A stretch of 50,527 bases of DNA, taken from positions 80,179-130,705 of the forward strand of contig PBVQ01000008.1 of NCBI GenBank assembly GCA_002728715.1. The letters are read 5' to 3'. This document shows, in pieces, positions 8,231 to 18,928 of the stretch; the first letter of the stretch is position 1, and each line of letters opens with the position of its first letter. Source of the stretch: Dehalococcoidia bacterium. GTDB taxonomy: Bacteria > Chloroflexota > Dehalococcoidia > Lucifugimonadales > Lucifugimonadaceae. The translations under genes were made by a program, and so were the position numbers. Under the pieces are notes generated by a model. That model was not told the DNA's origin. It was given only the letters and a program-made list of their open reading frames with translations, and ran no database searches.

Positions 8231-11200
8231 ATGGTAATTGCTGATCGCAAACTACTTGCTTCAGAGCATTCAAATTATAAGTCTTTTACCACAAGTGTAA
8301 ACAGTTCAAATTCTTTTGTCTCAATTCCAAATCTACTTCAGGTTCAATTAAACTCCTTTGAATGGTTCAAAAAACAGGGCATTAAGGACCTGCTGAACGA
8401 AATCAATCCAATAGAAGATTTTACCGGCGGAAGATTTGATTTGAAATTTCTTGCCCATGAGATTAGAGGTCCAAAAACTATCAAGGTCAAAGTTGATAAA
8501 GAAGATGGATCTGTTGAACAACAAGAAGTAGAACTTGATGAGTTAGAATCTCGTAGACGTGAAATTACTTTTGCAGCCCCTCTTTATGTAACGGTTCAGT
8601 TGATCATAAGAGAAACAGGTGAAATTAAAGAGCAAACTCTTTTCTTTGGTGATTTGCCAATGATGACAAAAAATGGAACATTCATAATTAATGGAGCGGA
8701 GAGAGTTGTTGTTTCGCAATTAGTTAGATCTCCAGGAGCATATTTCACAACTGTTTCTGATATATCTACAGGAAGAGAACTTTGTAATGCTAAATTAATT
8801 CCTTACCGAGGTGCTTGGATTGAATTAGAGACTAGTATTAAGGATATACTGACTGTAAAAATTGATAGAAAAAGAAAAGCTCCAATTACCACTTTGCTTA
8901 GAGCTCTTGGTTGGGAATCTGATTATGAGATCTTGGATTTATTTAAAGACGTTGATGATAACCCTGATCATAAGTATATTGAATCAACGCTGAAAAGAGA
9001 TACTGCGTCCACTAACAGAGAGGAAGCCTTACTAGAATTCTATAGAAGGCTGCGACCTGGTGAGCCTCCGAATCTTGAAAATGCTGAGGAGTTAATTGAA
9101 AGTCTTTTTTTTAATGATCGTAAGTATGATTTGGGTAGAGTCGGAAGATACAAACTAAACAAAAGGCTTGAACTAGATGTTAAAAAAAGAACTTTAACTA
9201 AAAATGATTTTGTTCAAATGATACGAAGAATGATAGGTATTAATAACGGAAAAGTTAACAGAGATGATATTGATCATCTCGGTAACAGAAGGGTCAGAGC
9301 AGTTGGAGAGCTTGTGCAAAATCAGATAAGAGTTGGTTTGCTTAGAATGGAAAGAGTTGTAAAAGAAAGAATGTCCACACAGATGGATTCGACTACGACT
9401 ACTCCAGCAGCATTGGTTAATATAAGGCCTATAGTCGCGTCAGTTAGAGAGTTTTTTGGTGGATCTCAATTGTCTCAATTCATGGATCAAACGAATCCAC
9501 TTTCTGAGTTAACTCATAAAAGGAGATTATCTGCTCTTGGGCCAGGTGGACTTTCAAGAGAAAGAGCTGGTTTTGATGTTAGGGATGTTCACTCTTCACA
9601 TTACGGAAGAATTTGCCCAATCGAAACACCTGAAGGTCCAAATATTGGTCTATTGGGATCCTTTTCGACTTTTGCCAGACTAAATGATTATGGTTTTATA
9701 GAGACATTGTATAGAAAAGTTAACAAAACAATTAAATCTAACGATAAAAATATAGTTGGCAAAATTTTATCTGAAGAGGTAAAAGAAATTTCTAAAGCTA
9801 GTGCGAATACTAATATAACTGCAGAAGTCGCAGAAAAACTTAATAAGATTTCACCTCCCCGAGAAATTTCGGTAAAACCTTATGTCACTGAATCAAAGGA
9901 GGATTTAGTTTATTTGTCTGCAGATGACGAAGAAAAATATGTTATTGGGCAGGCTAATACAGCAATTGATTCAAATGGTCAGGTTGCATCAGAGCTTGTA
10001 GAAGTCAGAGAAGGTGGAGCTGAATCCTTTTCAAAAGTACCTAATCATTTAATTGATTTTATTGATGTTTCTCCCATGCAAATTGTTAGTGTTTCTACAG
10101 CGCTTATACCTTTCTTAGAACATGATGACGCCAACAGAGCTTTAATGGGTTCTAATATGCAGAGGCAGGCTGTCCCGCTAATTATTCCGCAAGCACCATT
10201 GGTGGGAACAGGTATGGAATGGAGAGTTGCTCAAGACTCTGGTCAAGTTCTTTTATCCGCAGTTGATGGAATAGTGTCTGGATCTACCAGTGATACAGTA
10301 TCTGTAGTCGATAAAAAAGGAAAAATCCATAATTACGACTTAATCAAATACGATCGATCTAATCAAGGTACATCAATTAATCAACACCCAATTGTAAGCA
10401 AAGGAGATCTAATAACTGAAGGTTCTCCTCTTGCTGATAGTTCGTCTACTGATAACGGAGAGTTAGCTTTAGGTCAAAACCTAACCGTTGGGTTTATGAG
10501 TTTTAATGGGTACAATTATGAAGATGCAATCATATTGAATGAAGACTTAGTAAAATATGACAGATTCACCTCTATTCATATTGAAAAACACGAGATAGAG
10601 GCTAGAGATACAAAACTTGGACCTGAAGAAATTACACGTGATATTCCTAATGTAGGAGAGGAGAGCCTACGAGATCTTGATGACGAAGGAGTAATTCGCA
10701 TAGGAGCGTGGGTTTCAGCTGGCGATATTTTAGTAGGTAAAATCACCCCTAAGGGTGAAACGGAACTTACAGCAGAAGAAAAATTATTAAGGGCTATATT
10801 TGGAGAAAAAGCAAGAGATGTTAAAGACTCTAGTCTGCGTGTTCCTCACGGACAAAGTGGAAAAGTTATCGATGTTAGGGTGCTAACTAAGCAGAAAGGA
10901 GATCATCTATCTGCAGGTGTGACAAAACTAATAAGAGTTTGGATAGCGCATACAAGAAAAATAAGCCAAGGCGATAAGATGGCTGGTCGTCATGGTAACA
11001 AAGGTGTTGTTGCAAAAATTCTCCCAAGAGAAGATATGCCATACTTAGAAGATGGAACTCCACTTGATATTGTACTTAATCCTATAGGTGTTCCTTCTAG
11101 AATGAATTTAGGTCAACTACTTGAAACCCATCTTGGCTGGGCTGCTCATATTCTTAATTACACTGCAAGAACGCCAGTTTTTGACAGTGCTTCAGATGTG

Positions 11201-12238
11201 GTAATTGAGGATCAGCTTGCTAGAGCTTGGTTCATTCAAGAGTCTAAAGCTAATAACCCAAAAAATATAGACTCAAAGGATGTGGATTGGGAAGTCGTTG
11301 AAAAGTATCTAAAGGAAAAAGGTTTTGATAAGGATAAATTGTGGAGCGATGCTGTCTCAAACAGAGGTACTGCAAGGCAAGCATGTATGCAAATTTGGCT
11401 AAAAGATTACTGTAATTTTGATGCTTCGAAATTAAAGCCTACAGAAGTTATGCAAAAGTGTTTATCTGTTTCGAGAGAAAATAATTTGTCTTCTCCAATA
11501 TTTGGAAAACAAAAAGTAATTGATGGAGCTACTGGTATTCCTTTTGATCAACCAATAACTGTTGGTAATGTATATATGCTTAAATTGATACACTTAGTGG
11601 AAGATAAAATACATGCTAGGTCAACTGGACCTTACTCATTAATTACTCAACAACCATTAGGTGGGAAGGCACAGTTTGGTGGGCAAAGATTTGGAGAAAT
11701 GGAAGTATGGGCACTTGAAGCCTATTCTGCAGCATATACTTTGCAAGAGATGTTAACTGTCAAATCAGATGATGTAGTTGGTAGAGTAAAAGCTTATGAA
11801 GCTATCGTAAAGGGTGAAGAAATAATTCAGCCTGGTTTACCAGAATCTTTTCATGTTTTGCTCAAAGAATTACAAGGTTTAGGATTATCAGTTGAGCTGT
11901 TAAATGAAGATATTGACAAATATTCGGATGTTGAAAAAGTTGAAGAAGATGAATCAATTTCGACAACTATCGGCTGGGATGATATCAGTGAAGAGCCCTT
12001 AGAATTACTTGAAATTGAAGAATTGAATCTCAATGATGATTCAAATTTAATACTTCAAGAAGAAGATGAAGACGAATCTAAAGATACAGAAAAAGAAGAA
12101 GAGAATTTACTAGATGAAACAGAAGTTAATCTTCAAGATGAGTCAATTGAAGAACTAGATGAATCACTTTTAGGTATTGAGTTAGAAAGTGAAGATTCTG
12201 AGGACTTAGAAGTACAAACTGAAGATCAAAAAAATTAA
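8231..12238 (+). CDS. rpoB: DNA-directed RNA polymerase subunit beta
   Basis: The 1335-residue product is a full-length RNA polymerase beta subunit. The rifampicin-region segment at about 409-440 is wild type ([25 protein letters not shown]), with Asp419, His429 and Ser434 at the classic resistance positions, so rifampicin sensitivity is expected. Other hallmarks are [35 protein letters not shown] and [22 protein letters not shown] near the end. After the usual terminus (SVELL, about residue 1224) it has an extra tail of about 111 residues containing 48 Asp/Glu and only five Lys. The ATG follows a GAGGTG ribosome binding site by 6 bases. No rplJL genes lie upstream, so rpoB leads its own transcript with rpoC 21 bases downstream. 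Confidence 0.99.
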   Translation: MVIADRKLLASEHSNYKSFTTSVNSSNSFVSIPNLLQVQLNSFEWFKKQGIKDLLNEINPIEDFTGGRFDLKFLAHEIRGPKTIKVKVDKEDGSVEQQEVELDELESRRREITFAAPLYVTVQLIIRETGEIKEQTLFFGDLPMMTKNGTFIINGAERVVVSQLVRSPGAYFTTVSDISTGRELCNAKLIPYRGAWIELETSIKDILTVKIDRKRKAPITTLLRALGWESDYEILDLFKDVDDNPDHKYIESTLKRDTASTNREEALLEFYRRLRPGEPPNLENAEELIESLFFNDRKYDLGRVGRYKLNKRLELDVKKRTLTKNDFVQMIRRMIGINNGKVNRDDIDHLGNRRVRAVGELVQNQIRVGLLRMERVVKERMSTQMDSTTTTPAALVNIRPIVASVREFFGGSQLSQFMDQTNPLSELTHKRRLSALGPGGLSRERAGFDVRDVHSSHYGRICPIETPEGPNIGLLGSFSTFARLNDYGFIETLYRKVNKTIKSNDKNIVGKILSEEVKEISKASANTNITAEVAEKLNKISPPREISVKPYVTESKEDLVYLSADDEEKYVIGQANTAIDSNGQVASELVEVREGGAESFSKVPNHLIDFIDVSPMQIVSVSTALIPFLEHDDANRALMGSNMQRQAVPLIIPQAPLVGTGMEWRVAQDSGQVLLSAVDGIVSGSTSDTVSVVDKKGKIHNYDLIKYDRSNQGTSINQHPIVSKGDLITEGSPLADSSSTDNGELALGQNLTVGFMSFNGYNYEDAIILNEDLVKYDRFTSIHIEKHEIEARDTKLGPEEITRDIPNVGEESLRDLDDEGVIRIGAWVSAGDILVGKITPKGETELTAEEKLLRAIFGEKARDVKDSSLRVPHGQSGKVIDVRVLTKQKGDHLSAGVTKLIRVWIAHTRKISQGDKMAGRHGNKGVVAKILPREDMPYLEDGTPLDIVLNPIGVPSRMNLGQLLETHLGWAAHILNYTARTPVFDSASDVVIEDQLARAWFIQESKANNPKNIDSKDVDWEVVEKYLKEKGFDKDKLWSDAVSNRGTARQACMQIWLKDYCNFDASKLKPTEVMQKCLSVSRENNLSSPIFGKQKVIDGATGIPFDQPITVGNVYMLKLIHLVEDKIHARSTGPYSLITQQPLGGKAQFGGQRFGEMEVWALEAYSAAYTLQEMLTVKSDDVVGRVKAYEAIVKGEEIIQPGLPESFHVLLKELQGLGLSVELLNEDIDKYSDVEKVEEDESISTTIGWDDISEEPLELLEIEELNLNDDSNLILQEEDEDESKDTEKEEENLLDETEVNLQDESIEELDESLLGIELESEDSEDLEVQTEDQKN

Positions 12239-12259
12239 TAAAAGTTAGGAAAAAAATAT

Positions 12260-15200
12260 ATGCCGCAATCTGGAATGGACTTTAATGCTATTAGAATTTC
12301 ACTTGCCTCACCTGAGCAGGTAAAAGCATGGTCTTATGGAGAAGTGACTAAACCCGAAACAATAAATTATAGAACACTTAGACCTGAAAAAGATGGTTTG
12401 TTCTGTGAAAAAATATTTGGCCCTACTAAAGACTGGGAATGTTACTGTGGAAAATATAAAAAAATTAGGTATAAAGGTGTAGTTTGTGACAGGTGTGGTG
12501 TTGAGGTTGCTCGTTCAAAGGTTAGGCGAGAAAGAATGGGTCACATAAAGCTTGCAGCTCCAGTTGCTCATATCTGGTTTTCAAAGAGTACTCCTTCTCG
12601 TTTAGGTTTACTTTTAGATATATCGCCTGGTAATTTGGAAAGAGTTTTGTATTTTGCTCAATATATTGTTACTCAAGTAGATGAAGAAATAAGAAGAAAT
12701 GTTATTACTCAACTAGAAGCATACGGTCAAGCAGAAACACAAAGATTGAAGGAAAATTCGAATTTAGCAACGGAAAATAAAGATGTAGAAGTTGTACTTT
12801 CAGAAATACTAAAAAATAAATATAAACTAGAAAATGATCAAAAGATCTTAGAAATAAATTCTTTGGAAGTTGATTTGAACACTGGTAAAAAAGTAACAAA
12901 ATCTCTAAGAACCAAAATGCTAGATCAAGCAGAAGAAGCTTTTCAAAAAAATCTTTCTTCAATTGCTGAAATCAAAGGAAAAGACGCGGAGACTAAGCTA
13001 GTTCAAGAAACAGAAAATTTAATTGATTTAGTTAAAGTGGACGTCGAGGAAAAGATAAAGGATTTAAATTCAATTAAAGTAATGGATTTATTAACAGAAG
13101 CAAGATTCAGAGATCTTAGAGATAAATTTGGAGAAGTATTCAAGGCATCAATGGGAGCTGAGGCGATACTTGAAATTCTAAAAAAGACAGACCTAGATGC
13201 TATTAGAAATGAATTAAAATCAGAAATCAATACCACATCTGGCCAACGTAGAAAAAAAGCAATTAAAAGATTGAGAGTAATTGAGGCTTTTAGAAAAAGT
13301 GGAAATAAACCTGAGTGGATGATAATGGAAAATCTACCTGTTTTGCCTCCAGAATTACATCCAATGGTTCAGCTTGATGGAGGAAGGTTTGCAACTAGCG
13401 ACTTAAATGATTTATACAGAAGAGTCATTAATAGAAATAATAGATTAAGACATCTAATTGAACTATTGGCACCTGAGATTATAGTTCGAAATGAAAAAAG
13501 AATGTTACAAGAAGCTGTTGATGCATTAATTGATAACGGTAGAAGGGGTAGGGCTATTCAAGGAAGTCATAATCATCAACTTAAATCATTAACACATTTG
13601 TTAAGAGGTAAACAAGGGCGATTCCGTCAAAACCTTTTAGGTAAAAGAGTCGATTACAGTGGAAGGTCAGTAATTATATCTGGCCCTCAGTTGCGTATGA
13701 ATCAATGTGGCTTGCCCAGAAAAATGGCATTAGAATTATTTAAGCCTTTTGTTATGAATGCTTTGGTTGTTAAGGGTTATGCCCATAACATAAAAAGTGC
13801 AAAACGTATGACCGAGAGGGCTCGCCCAGAGATTTGGGATATTCTTGAAGAAGTAATACAAAATCATCCTGTTATGCTTAATAGAGCGCCGACACTTCAT
13901 AGGCTAGGAATTCAAGCTTTTCAGCCAGTACTAGTTGATGGTTATGCTATACAAATTCACCCCTTAGTCTGTACAGCTTTTAATGCAGATTTTGACGGAG
14001 ATCAAATGGCAGTGCATGTACCACTTTCTAAAGAAGCTGTGATGGAGGCTCAAAAACTTATGCTTTCAACAAATAACATGCTTGCTCCTAGTTCTGGTTT
14101 TCCAATTGTTTCTCCAACTCTAGATATGGTGCTAGGGGCCTATTATCTGACTGGTATCGATGGTGAAGGTGTTACACCTATAAATAAGGATAAAGAAGGT
14201 AATCCGATCTATAAAAAATTTGCTAATTTTGAGGATGCTGAATTTGGATATGATTCAGAAAGAGTTAAATTAAGAGAAATGATTTCAGTAAGAAATGAAT
14301 CAGGAGATTTTATAGAAACAACTGTTGGCAGAATTATTTTTAATACAGCCTTGCCAGATGAACTATCATATAGAAATCAATTATTCAACAGAGGCGCAAT
14401 TGAAGATTTAGTTTATGAAGTATTTAACAATTTTGGTAATGATGAATCTTCAAAAATGCTTGATAAAATCAAGGATCTAGGATTTAAGTATGCCACTAAA
14501 TCTGGTACAACGATAGCAATAAAAGATATTGTTACCCCTCCTCAAAAACAATCATTGCTTTCAGCTGCAGATACAAAGGTAAATAGGCTAAATGAACAAT
14601 ACTTTCAAGGTGTGATTACTCGAGATGAAAAGTATAAGGCAGAAGTAGATGTATGGACAGATGTTTCAAACAAAATGACTCGTGCAGTTGAAGATACGCT
14701 CCCAACTTATGGTGGTATTTTTTCAATGGCAGATTCTGGAGCAAAAGGTAACATTGCACAGATAAAACAGATGGCAGGTATGAGAGGGTTGATGTCTGAT
14801 CCTAAGGGAAGAATTATTGAAATGCCTATTAGATCTAGTTTCGTTGAAGGTTTATCTGTACTGGAATACTTTATCTCTACTCACGGAGCAAGAAAAGGTC
14901 TTGCTGATACAGCTCTAAGAACAGCTGACTCAGGATATCTTACTCGAAGACTTGCTGATGTAGCTCAGGATGTTATTATAACAGCTGAAGAAGACGAATT
15001 TGCTCAAGGTATACTAATCAAAGGTGGAGAGCCCGGCACAGATACTTCAACATTATCAGAACGAATTATTACAAGATATTTATCAGAGCCAATTGTAGAC
15101 CCAAGCACAGGTGAGATTATTGCTGATAAAGAAGAATTAGTTACTCATGAAATTGCAAAAAAAATATCTGATTTGGGTATTACAGAAGCGTGGGTATATT

Positions 15201-16603
15201 CTCCATTATCAAGTACGACCAAGCGTGGAATATCACAAAAATGTTATGGAGCATCATTAGCAACTGGACAAGCTTGTCTTTTAGGTGAAGCTGTTGGAAT
15301 TATCGCAGCTCAATCTATTGGAGAACCAGGAACACAGCTTACTATGAGAACATTTCATACAGGTGGAATTGCTGGTAAAGATATCACATCTGGTCTCCCA
15401 AGAGTTGTTGAGCTTTTTGAAGCAAGACAGCCAAAAGGTGTAGCTGTTTTATCAGAAATATCTGGAGAAGTTGAGTTAGTTATTGTTGGTGAAGAGAAAA
15501 TAGTACGTGTTAAAGCAACAGATGAGTATACTGAGGAAATTTCTATCCCAGAAACTCACAAGCAAACGCTAAAATCTGGCGACTGGGTAGATGCAGGCGA
15601 TCCAATTTTATCTATAAAGAAGTCTGAAAAAACTAAAATGATTAAATCTGGAATAAGTCTAGATGAAATAAAAGATGAGATTCTTTCCCCTGTGTCTGGA
15701 GTGGTTAGTGTTTCAAAAACATCAGTAAAGATTTTATGGTCTGAAAACGATGAACGAGAATATATAATTCCTGCAGCATCTGAGATTTTAGTCTCAGATG
15801 GTGAAAAAATTCAAGCAGGCCATGCTTTATCTGATGGACCAAAGAATCCACAAGATATTTTGAGAATAGAAGGTCAAGCTGCCGCACAACGTTATATTGT
15901 TGATGAAGTTCAATCTGTCTACAGGTCTCAAGGTGTTCAGGTGCACGATAAACATATAGAGGTGATTGTAAGACAAATGATGAGGAAGGTTAGAATTGAC
16001 AGCGCAGGTGACACTGAATTTTTGCCTGGAGAGCTAGTTGATCGTCATGACTTTGAAATATCAAACAAAAAAATTATGCAAAATAATGGGATGCTAGCTT
16101 CTGCAAGTCCTGTGCTTTTAGGTGTAACTAGAGCGTCATTAAATACTCAAAGTTTCTTGGCTGCTGCATCATTCCAGGAAACAGCCAGAGTATTAACAGA
16201 GGCAGCTGTCAATGGTTCTGTTGATCAGTTATCAGGATTAAAAGAGAATGTAATTATAGGTAGGCTAATACCAGCTAGATTAGATCAATCAGAAGAGGGT
16301 CGTAAAAAATTAGGTATGACTCATCAACCAAGAGACAAGGAGCTTACAGGGTTTACAGAGGCTCCTGCTACTTTTGAGGAAGCGTTAGCTGCGATTAGTG
16401 GAGCAGAAAATAAAATTCCAGAATCCGAAATCAATCAATCTTTCAGTGAAGAAGATGACTTGACTGCAGCTATATCAGCATTGGCAGAAGAAATTTCTGA
16501 GGACGAAAACTCTCAGTCATCTGATGATGATATTACAAAAGCCGCAGAAGCATTGAAAGGCTCTATTGAATTTGATGATTCAGATGAAGAAATTAAAAAA
16601 TAA
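12260..16603 (+). CDS. rpoC: DNA-directed RNA polymerase subunit beta'
   Basis: The 1447-residue product contains the first zinc site (Cys61, Cys63, Cys76, Cys79), the catalytic NADFDGD loop (Asp577, Asp579, Asp581), the trigger-loop/bridge region ([17 protein letters not shown] at 1020-1036) and the C-terminal clamp. The second zinc site is degenerate: aligned without gaps to E. coli, Cys814, Cys888 and Cys895 are replaced by Asp912, Ser985 and Ser992, and only Cys995 (Cys898) remains. A region around 150-330 between the zinc ribbon and the DNA-binding part is helix-rich and charged. The C-terminus carries an acidic tail of about 70 residues (EEDDL ... SEDEN ... FDDSDEE). An AGGA ribosome binding site lies 9 bases before the ATG. 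The gene follows rpoB by 21 bases. Confidence 0.99.
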   Translation: MPQSGMDFNAIRISLASPEQVKAWSYGEVTKPETINYRTLRPEKDGLFCEKIFGPTKDWECYCGKYKKIRYKGVVCDRCGVEVARSKVRRERMGHIKLAAPVAHIWFSKSTPSRLGLLLDISPGNLERVLYFAQYIVTQVDEEIRRNVITQLEAYGQAETQRLKENSNLATENKDVEVVLSEILKNKYKLENDQKILEINSLEVDLNTGKKVTKSLRTKMLDQAEEAFQKNLSSIAEIKGKDAETKLVQETENLIDLVKVDVEEKIKDLNSIKVMDLLTEARFRDLRDKFGEVFKASMGAEAILEILKKTDLDAIRNELKSEINTTSGQRRKKAIKRLRVIEAFRKSGNKPEWMIMENLPVLPPELHPMVQLDGGRFATSDLNDLYRRVINRNNRLRHLIELLAPEIIVRNEKRMLQEAVDALIDNGRRGRAIQGSHNHQLKSLTHLLRGKQGRFRQNLLGKRVDYSGRSVIISGPQLRMNQCGLPRKMALELFKPFVMNALVVKGYAHNIKSAKRMTERARPEIWDILEEVIQNHPVMLNRAPTLHRLGIQAFQPVLVDGYAIQIHPLVCTAFNADFDGDQMAVHVPLSKEAVMEAQKLMLSTNNMLAPSSGFPIVSPTLDMVLGAYYLTGIDGEGVTPINKDKEGNPIYKKFANFEDAEFGYDSERVKLREMISVRNESGDFIETTVGRIIFNTALPDELSYRNQLFNRGAIEDLVYEVFNNFGNDESSKMLDKIKDLGFKYATKSGTTIAIKDIVTPPQKQSLLSAADTKVNRLNEQYFQGVITRDEKYKAEVDVWTDVSNKMTRAVEDTLPTYGGIFSMADSGAKGNIAQIKQMAGMRGLMSDPKGRIIEMPIRSSFVEGLSVLEYFISTHGARKGLADTALRTADSGYLTRRLADVAQDVIITAEEDEFAQGILIKGGEPGTDTSTLSERIITRYLSEPIVDPSTGEIIADKEELVTHEIAKKISDLGITEAWVYSPLSSTTKRGISQKCYGASLATGQACLLGEAVGIIAAQSIGEPGTQLTMRTFHTGGIAGKDITSGLPRVVELFEARQPKGVAVLSEISGEVELVIVGEEKIVRVKATDEYTEEISIPETHKQTLKSGDWVDAGDPILSIKKSEKTKMIKSGISLDEIKDEILSPVSGVVSVSKTSVKILWSENDEREYIIPAASEILVSDGEKIQAGHALSDGPKNPQDILRIEGQAAAQRYIVDEVQSVYRSQGVQVHDKHIEVIVRQMMRKVRIDSAGDTEFLPGELVDRHDFEISNKKIMQNNGMLASASPVLLGVTRASLNTQSFLAAASFQETARVLTEAAVNGSVDQLSGLKENVIIGRLIPARLDQSEEGRKKLGMTHQPRDKELTGFTEAPATFEEALAAISGAENKIPESEINQSFSEEDDLTAAISALAEEISEDENSQSSDDDITKAAEALKGSIEFDDSDEEIKK

Positions 16604-16620
16604 ATCCCAATATTTGTATA

Positions 16621-16697
16621 GGGCGGTTAGCTCAGCTGGCTAGAGCGCGTCGTTGACATCGACGAGGTCACAGGTTCGAGCCCTGTATCGCCCACCA
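16621..16697 (+). tRNA. tRNA-Val (anticodon GAC), CCA encoded
   Basis: The acceptor GGGCGGT pairs with ATCGCCC, the D arm reads GCTC...GAGC, and the anticodon stem CGTCG/CGACG closes a loop with GAC at 16655-16657. The T arm contains GGTTCGAGCC. The discriminator A (16694) is followed by encoded CCA (16695-16697). It lies 17 bases after the rpoC stop and 28 bases before bioY, so it is probably cut out of the rpoBC-bioY-pan transcript. Confidence 0.97.
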
Positions 16698-16725
16698 GTA
16701 TAAGATATATAAATGGAGAAAAAAA

Positions 16726-17313
16726 TTGATATCACAAACAAATAGTAAAAATCAAAAAAATTTACTCTTTGACGAAAAAATACTTGTAAAATTGTTTATC
16801 TCGTTATCCTTGATTATTTTCACAAGTATATTTGCTCAAATAAAATATTTTTTACCCGACAACCCTGTTCCAATTACTCTTCAAACATTTGGAGTATTGC
16901 TTATGGGAGGAATTCTGGGGCCTAGATGGGGACTAGGATCGTCATCTGCTTATATATTGTTAGGAATTATAGGTGTACCAGTTTTTCAGGGAGCCAATAG
17001 TGGATTTGATTATGTTTTAGGAGTCACCGGCGGTTATATATTAGGTTTCATACTAGCCTCTTTCACTGTTGGTATATTGATAAATAAAGGTTTGACTAAC
17101 CTAACGAGTATCTGGCCATACATAATTGGAACAATGACGATTTATTTCAGTGCAATAATTTGGCTTAGTGTATTCGATTTTACGTGGCCTGAGGATGGGA
17201 AGATGCTATCTCAAGCTGTATACCCTTTTCTAATAGGGGATTTTATCAAGGCAATTTTTGCATCTATAATTACCACCTTAATATTTAAATCAGCGCTAAA
17301 GAAATTTATTTAG
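16726..17313 (+). CDS. bioY: Biotin transporter substrate-binding subunit BioY
   Basis: The 195-residue product is a six-helix membrane protein with the BioY landmarks: PVPITLQTFGVLLMGGILGP (residues about 47-66), the GxxSSxxYILLGIIGVPVF segment, and GYILGFILA. BioY is the S-component of an ECF-type biotin importer and can also act alone in some bacteria. No EcfA/EcfT genes are in the window, so it either works alone or shares a distant energising module. The start is a TTG at 16726 with a GGAG ribosome binding site (16715-16718) seven bases upstream. It is followed by panC after 5 bases, which places vitamin import and pantothenate synthesis behind rpoBC and tRNA-Val. Confidence 0.92.
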   Translation: MISQTNSKNQKNLLFDEKILVKLFISLSLIIFTSIFAQIKYFLPDNPVPITLQTFGVLLMGGILGPRWGLGSSSAYILLGIIGVPVFQGANSGFDYVLGVTGGYILGFILASFTVGILINKGLTNLTSIWPYIIGTMTIYFSAIIWLSVFDFTWPEDGKMLSQAVYPFLIGDFIKAIFASIITTLIFKSALKKFI

Positions 17314-17318
17314 TTAAA

Positions 17319-18164
17319 TTGATAACGTTTACTACAATTAAAGAATTTTTAAGATATAGAAAAACAATTGATTCTAAAAAATTATCACTAGTTCCTACTA
17401 TGGGGAATATTCACGAAGGCCATAAATCATTAATTGATACTGCAAAAAAAGAATCTGATTTAGTTATAGTTTCATTATTTGTTAATCCTATTCAATTCAC
17501 CTCAATGGATGAATATAAATCATATCCAAGCACTCTCCATAGAGACAAAGAAATATTAGCTAAGCAGAGTGTTGATGTTTTATTTTGTCCAAAAAAAGAG
17601 GAAATTTTCCCTAAAGAATTTAATACTTCCATAATAATCGATAAATTCATATCAATATTAGAAGGTAGTTTTAGACCGGGACATATGGAAGGGGTGGCTA
17701 CTATAGTAACCAAATTATTTAATATTATTAATCCAGATCTAGCTATTTTTGGAGAAAAAGACTTTCAACAACTGATGCTTATTAAATCACTTTGTAAAGA
17801 CTTAAACTTTCCAATAAAAATAATTTCGTCTAAAACAGTAAGAGATTCAAACGGATTAGTTCTTTCAAGTAGAAATAATTTTCTTTCGAGGCATGAAAAA
17901 TTTCAAGCACATGAAATTTATAAATCATTAAGGTTTGGATACGAACAAATAATAAAGGGTGAAAAAATAGCAAAAAATATAGTTAGTTTAATTGAAACAA
18001 GATTAGCTAATTTTGAATTAATAAGATTGGAATATGTTTCTGTTAGAGATCCGAATACTTTTGAAGAATTAAAAATTATTCATGAAGATTTCATAATACT
18101 TATTGCTGTTCTTGTTGGAAAGATAAGGCTAATTGATAATATTAAGTTTGCTCAAAAGGTATGA
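17319..18164 (+). CDS. panC: Pantothenate synthetase (pantoate-beta-alanine ligase)
   Basis: The 281-residue product joins pantoate and beta-alanine using ATP, the last step of pantothenate synthesis. Family motifs are PTMGNIHEGH (26-35, with the HxGH-like His32 and His35), FVNPIQF, RPGHMEGVATIVTKLFN, FGEKDFQQ and SSRNNFLS. The predicted start is a TTG at 17319, 5 bases after the bioY stop and without a clear ribosome binding site, so translational coupling to bioY is likely; the N-terminal MITFTTIKEF is right for the family. The stop overlaps the panB start (ATGA). Confidence 0.96.
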   Translation: MITFTTIKEFLRYRKTIDSKKLSLVPTMGNIHEGHKSLIDTAKKESDLVIVSLFVNPIQFTSMDEYKSYPSTLHRDKEILAKQSVDVLFCPKKEEIFPKEFNTSIIIDKFISILEGSFRPGHMEGVATIVTKLFNIINPDLAIFGEKDFQQLMLIKSLCKDLNFPIKIISSKTVRDSNGLVLSSRNNFLSRHEKFQAHEIYKSLRFGYEQIIKGEKIAKNIVSLIETRLANFELIRLEYVSVRDPNTFEELKIIHEDFIILIAVLVGKIRLIDNIKFAQKV

Positions 18165-18913
18165 TGGAAAAAAAAATAAACATATTAAATAAGCCTCATA
18201 AATTAACCATGATCACAGCCTATGATTATGTAAGTGGCTATGTTGTAAATAAATCTGATGCTGAAATGATTCTTGTCGGAGACAGTTTAGGGATGACAAC
18301 ACTTGGTTATAATTATACAAACTCAGTTACAATTGAAGATATTATACGAGCTACTGAAGCAATAACCAGAGTGGGTATTACTAAGATTCTTGTTTCAGAT
18401 CTTCCATATAAAACCTATGATTCAAAAAAGCAAGCTCTTGAAAATGCAAAAAAACTGATTTCATCTGGTGCTGATGCAGTTAAGCTTGAAGGTGGGAAAG
18501 AAAAATCGGAAATAATTCGCTATTTAACGGATAATAAAATTTCTGTTATGGGTCATATAGGTATCCAACCTCAATCAATTAGTAATTTTTCTCAATATAA
18601 AGTATTAGGTAAAATCTCGGAGGAAGAAGATAAAATAATTGTAGATTCTAACTCGGTACAAGAGTCCGGAGCATTTTCTATTGTATTAGAACTAGTCGAC
18701 AAATTTTTAGCAAAAAAAATTACAGAACAACTGTCTATACCAACGATAGGTATTGGTTCAGGTGATTTTACAGATGGCCAGGTGCAAGTATTTAATGACT
18801 TAATTGGATATAGTCCAAATAAAATTCCTAAACATGCGAAAAAATATGATAATTTAATTGAAAAAGCTCAAAATTCTATAGACTCATTTGTAAAAGATAC
18901 ACAAAGTCTATAA
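18161..18913 (+). CDS. panB: 3-methyl-2-oxobutanoate hydroxymethyltransferase (ketopantoate synthase)
   Basis: The 250-residue product is a TIM-barrel enzyme that transfers a hydroxymethyl group from methylene-tetrahydrofolate to ketoisovalerate. Metal ligands Asp41 (VGDSLGM), Asp80 (VSDLPY) and Glu110 (KLEGG), and the catalytic base Glu177 (LELV), are present, as are MGHIGIQPQS and IGIGSG. It is slightly shorter than the E. coli protein (264). The ATG overlaps the panC stop by 4 bases. The one-carbon donor links it functionally to the glycine cleavage genes further along the window. panE and panD are not seen here. Confidence 0.95.
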   Translation: MMEKKINILNKPHKLTMITAYDYVSGYVVNKSDAEMILVGDSLGMTTLGYNYTNSVTIEDIIRATEAITRVGITKILVSDLPYKTYDSKKQALENAKKLISSGADAVKLEGGKEKSEIIRYLTDNKISVMGHIGIQPQSISNFSQYKVLGKISEEEDKIIVDSNSVQESGAFSIVLELVDKFLAKKITEQLSIPTIGIGSGDFTDGQVQVFNDLIGYSPNKIPKHAKKYDNLIEKAQNSIDSFVKDTQSL

Positions 18914-18928
18914 TAAAAAAATTATAAA

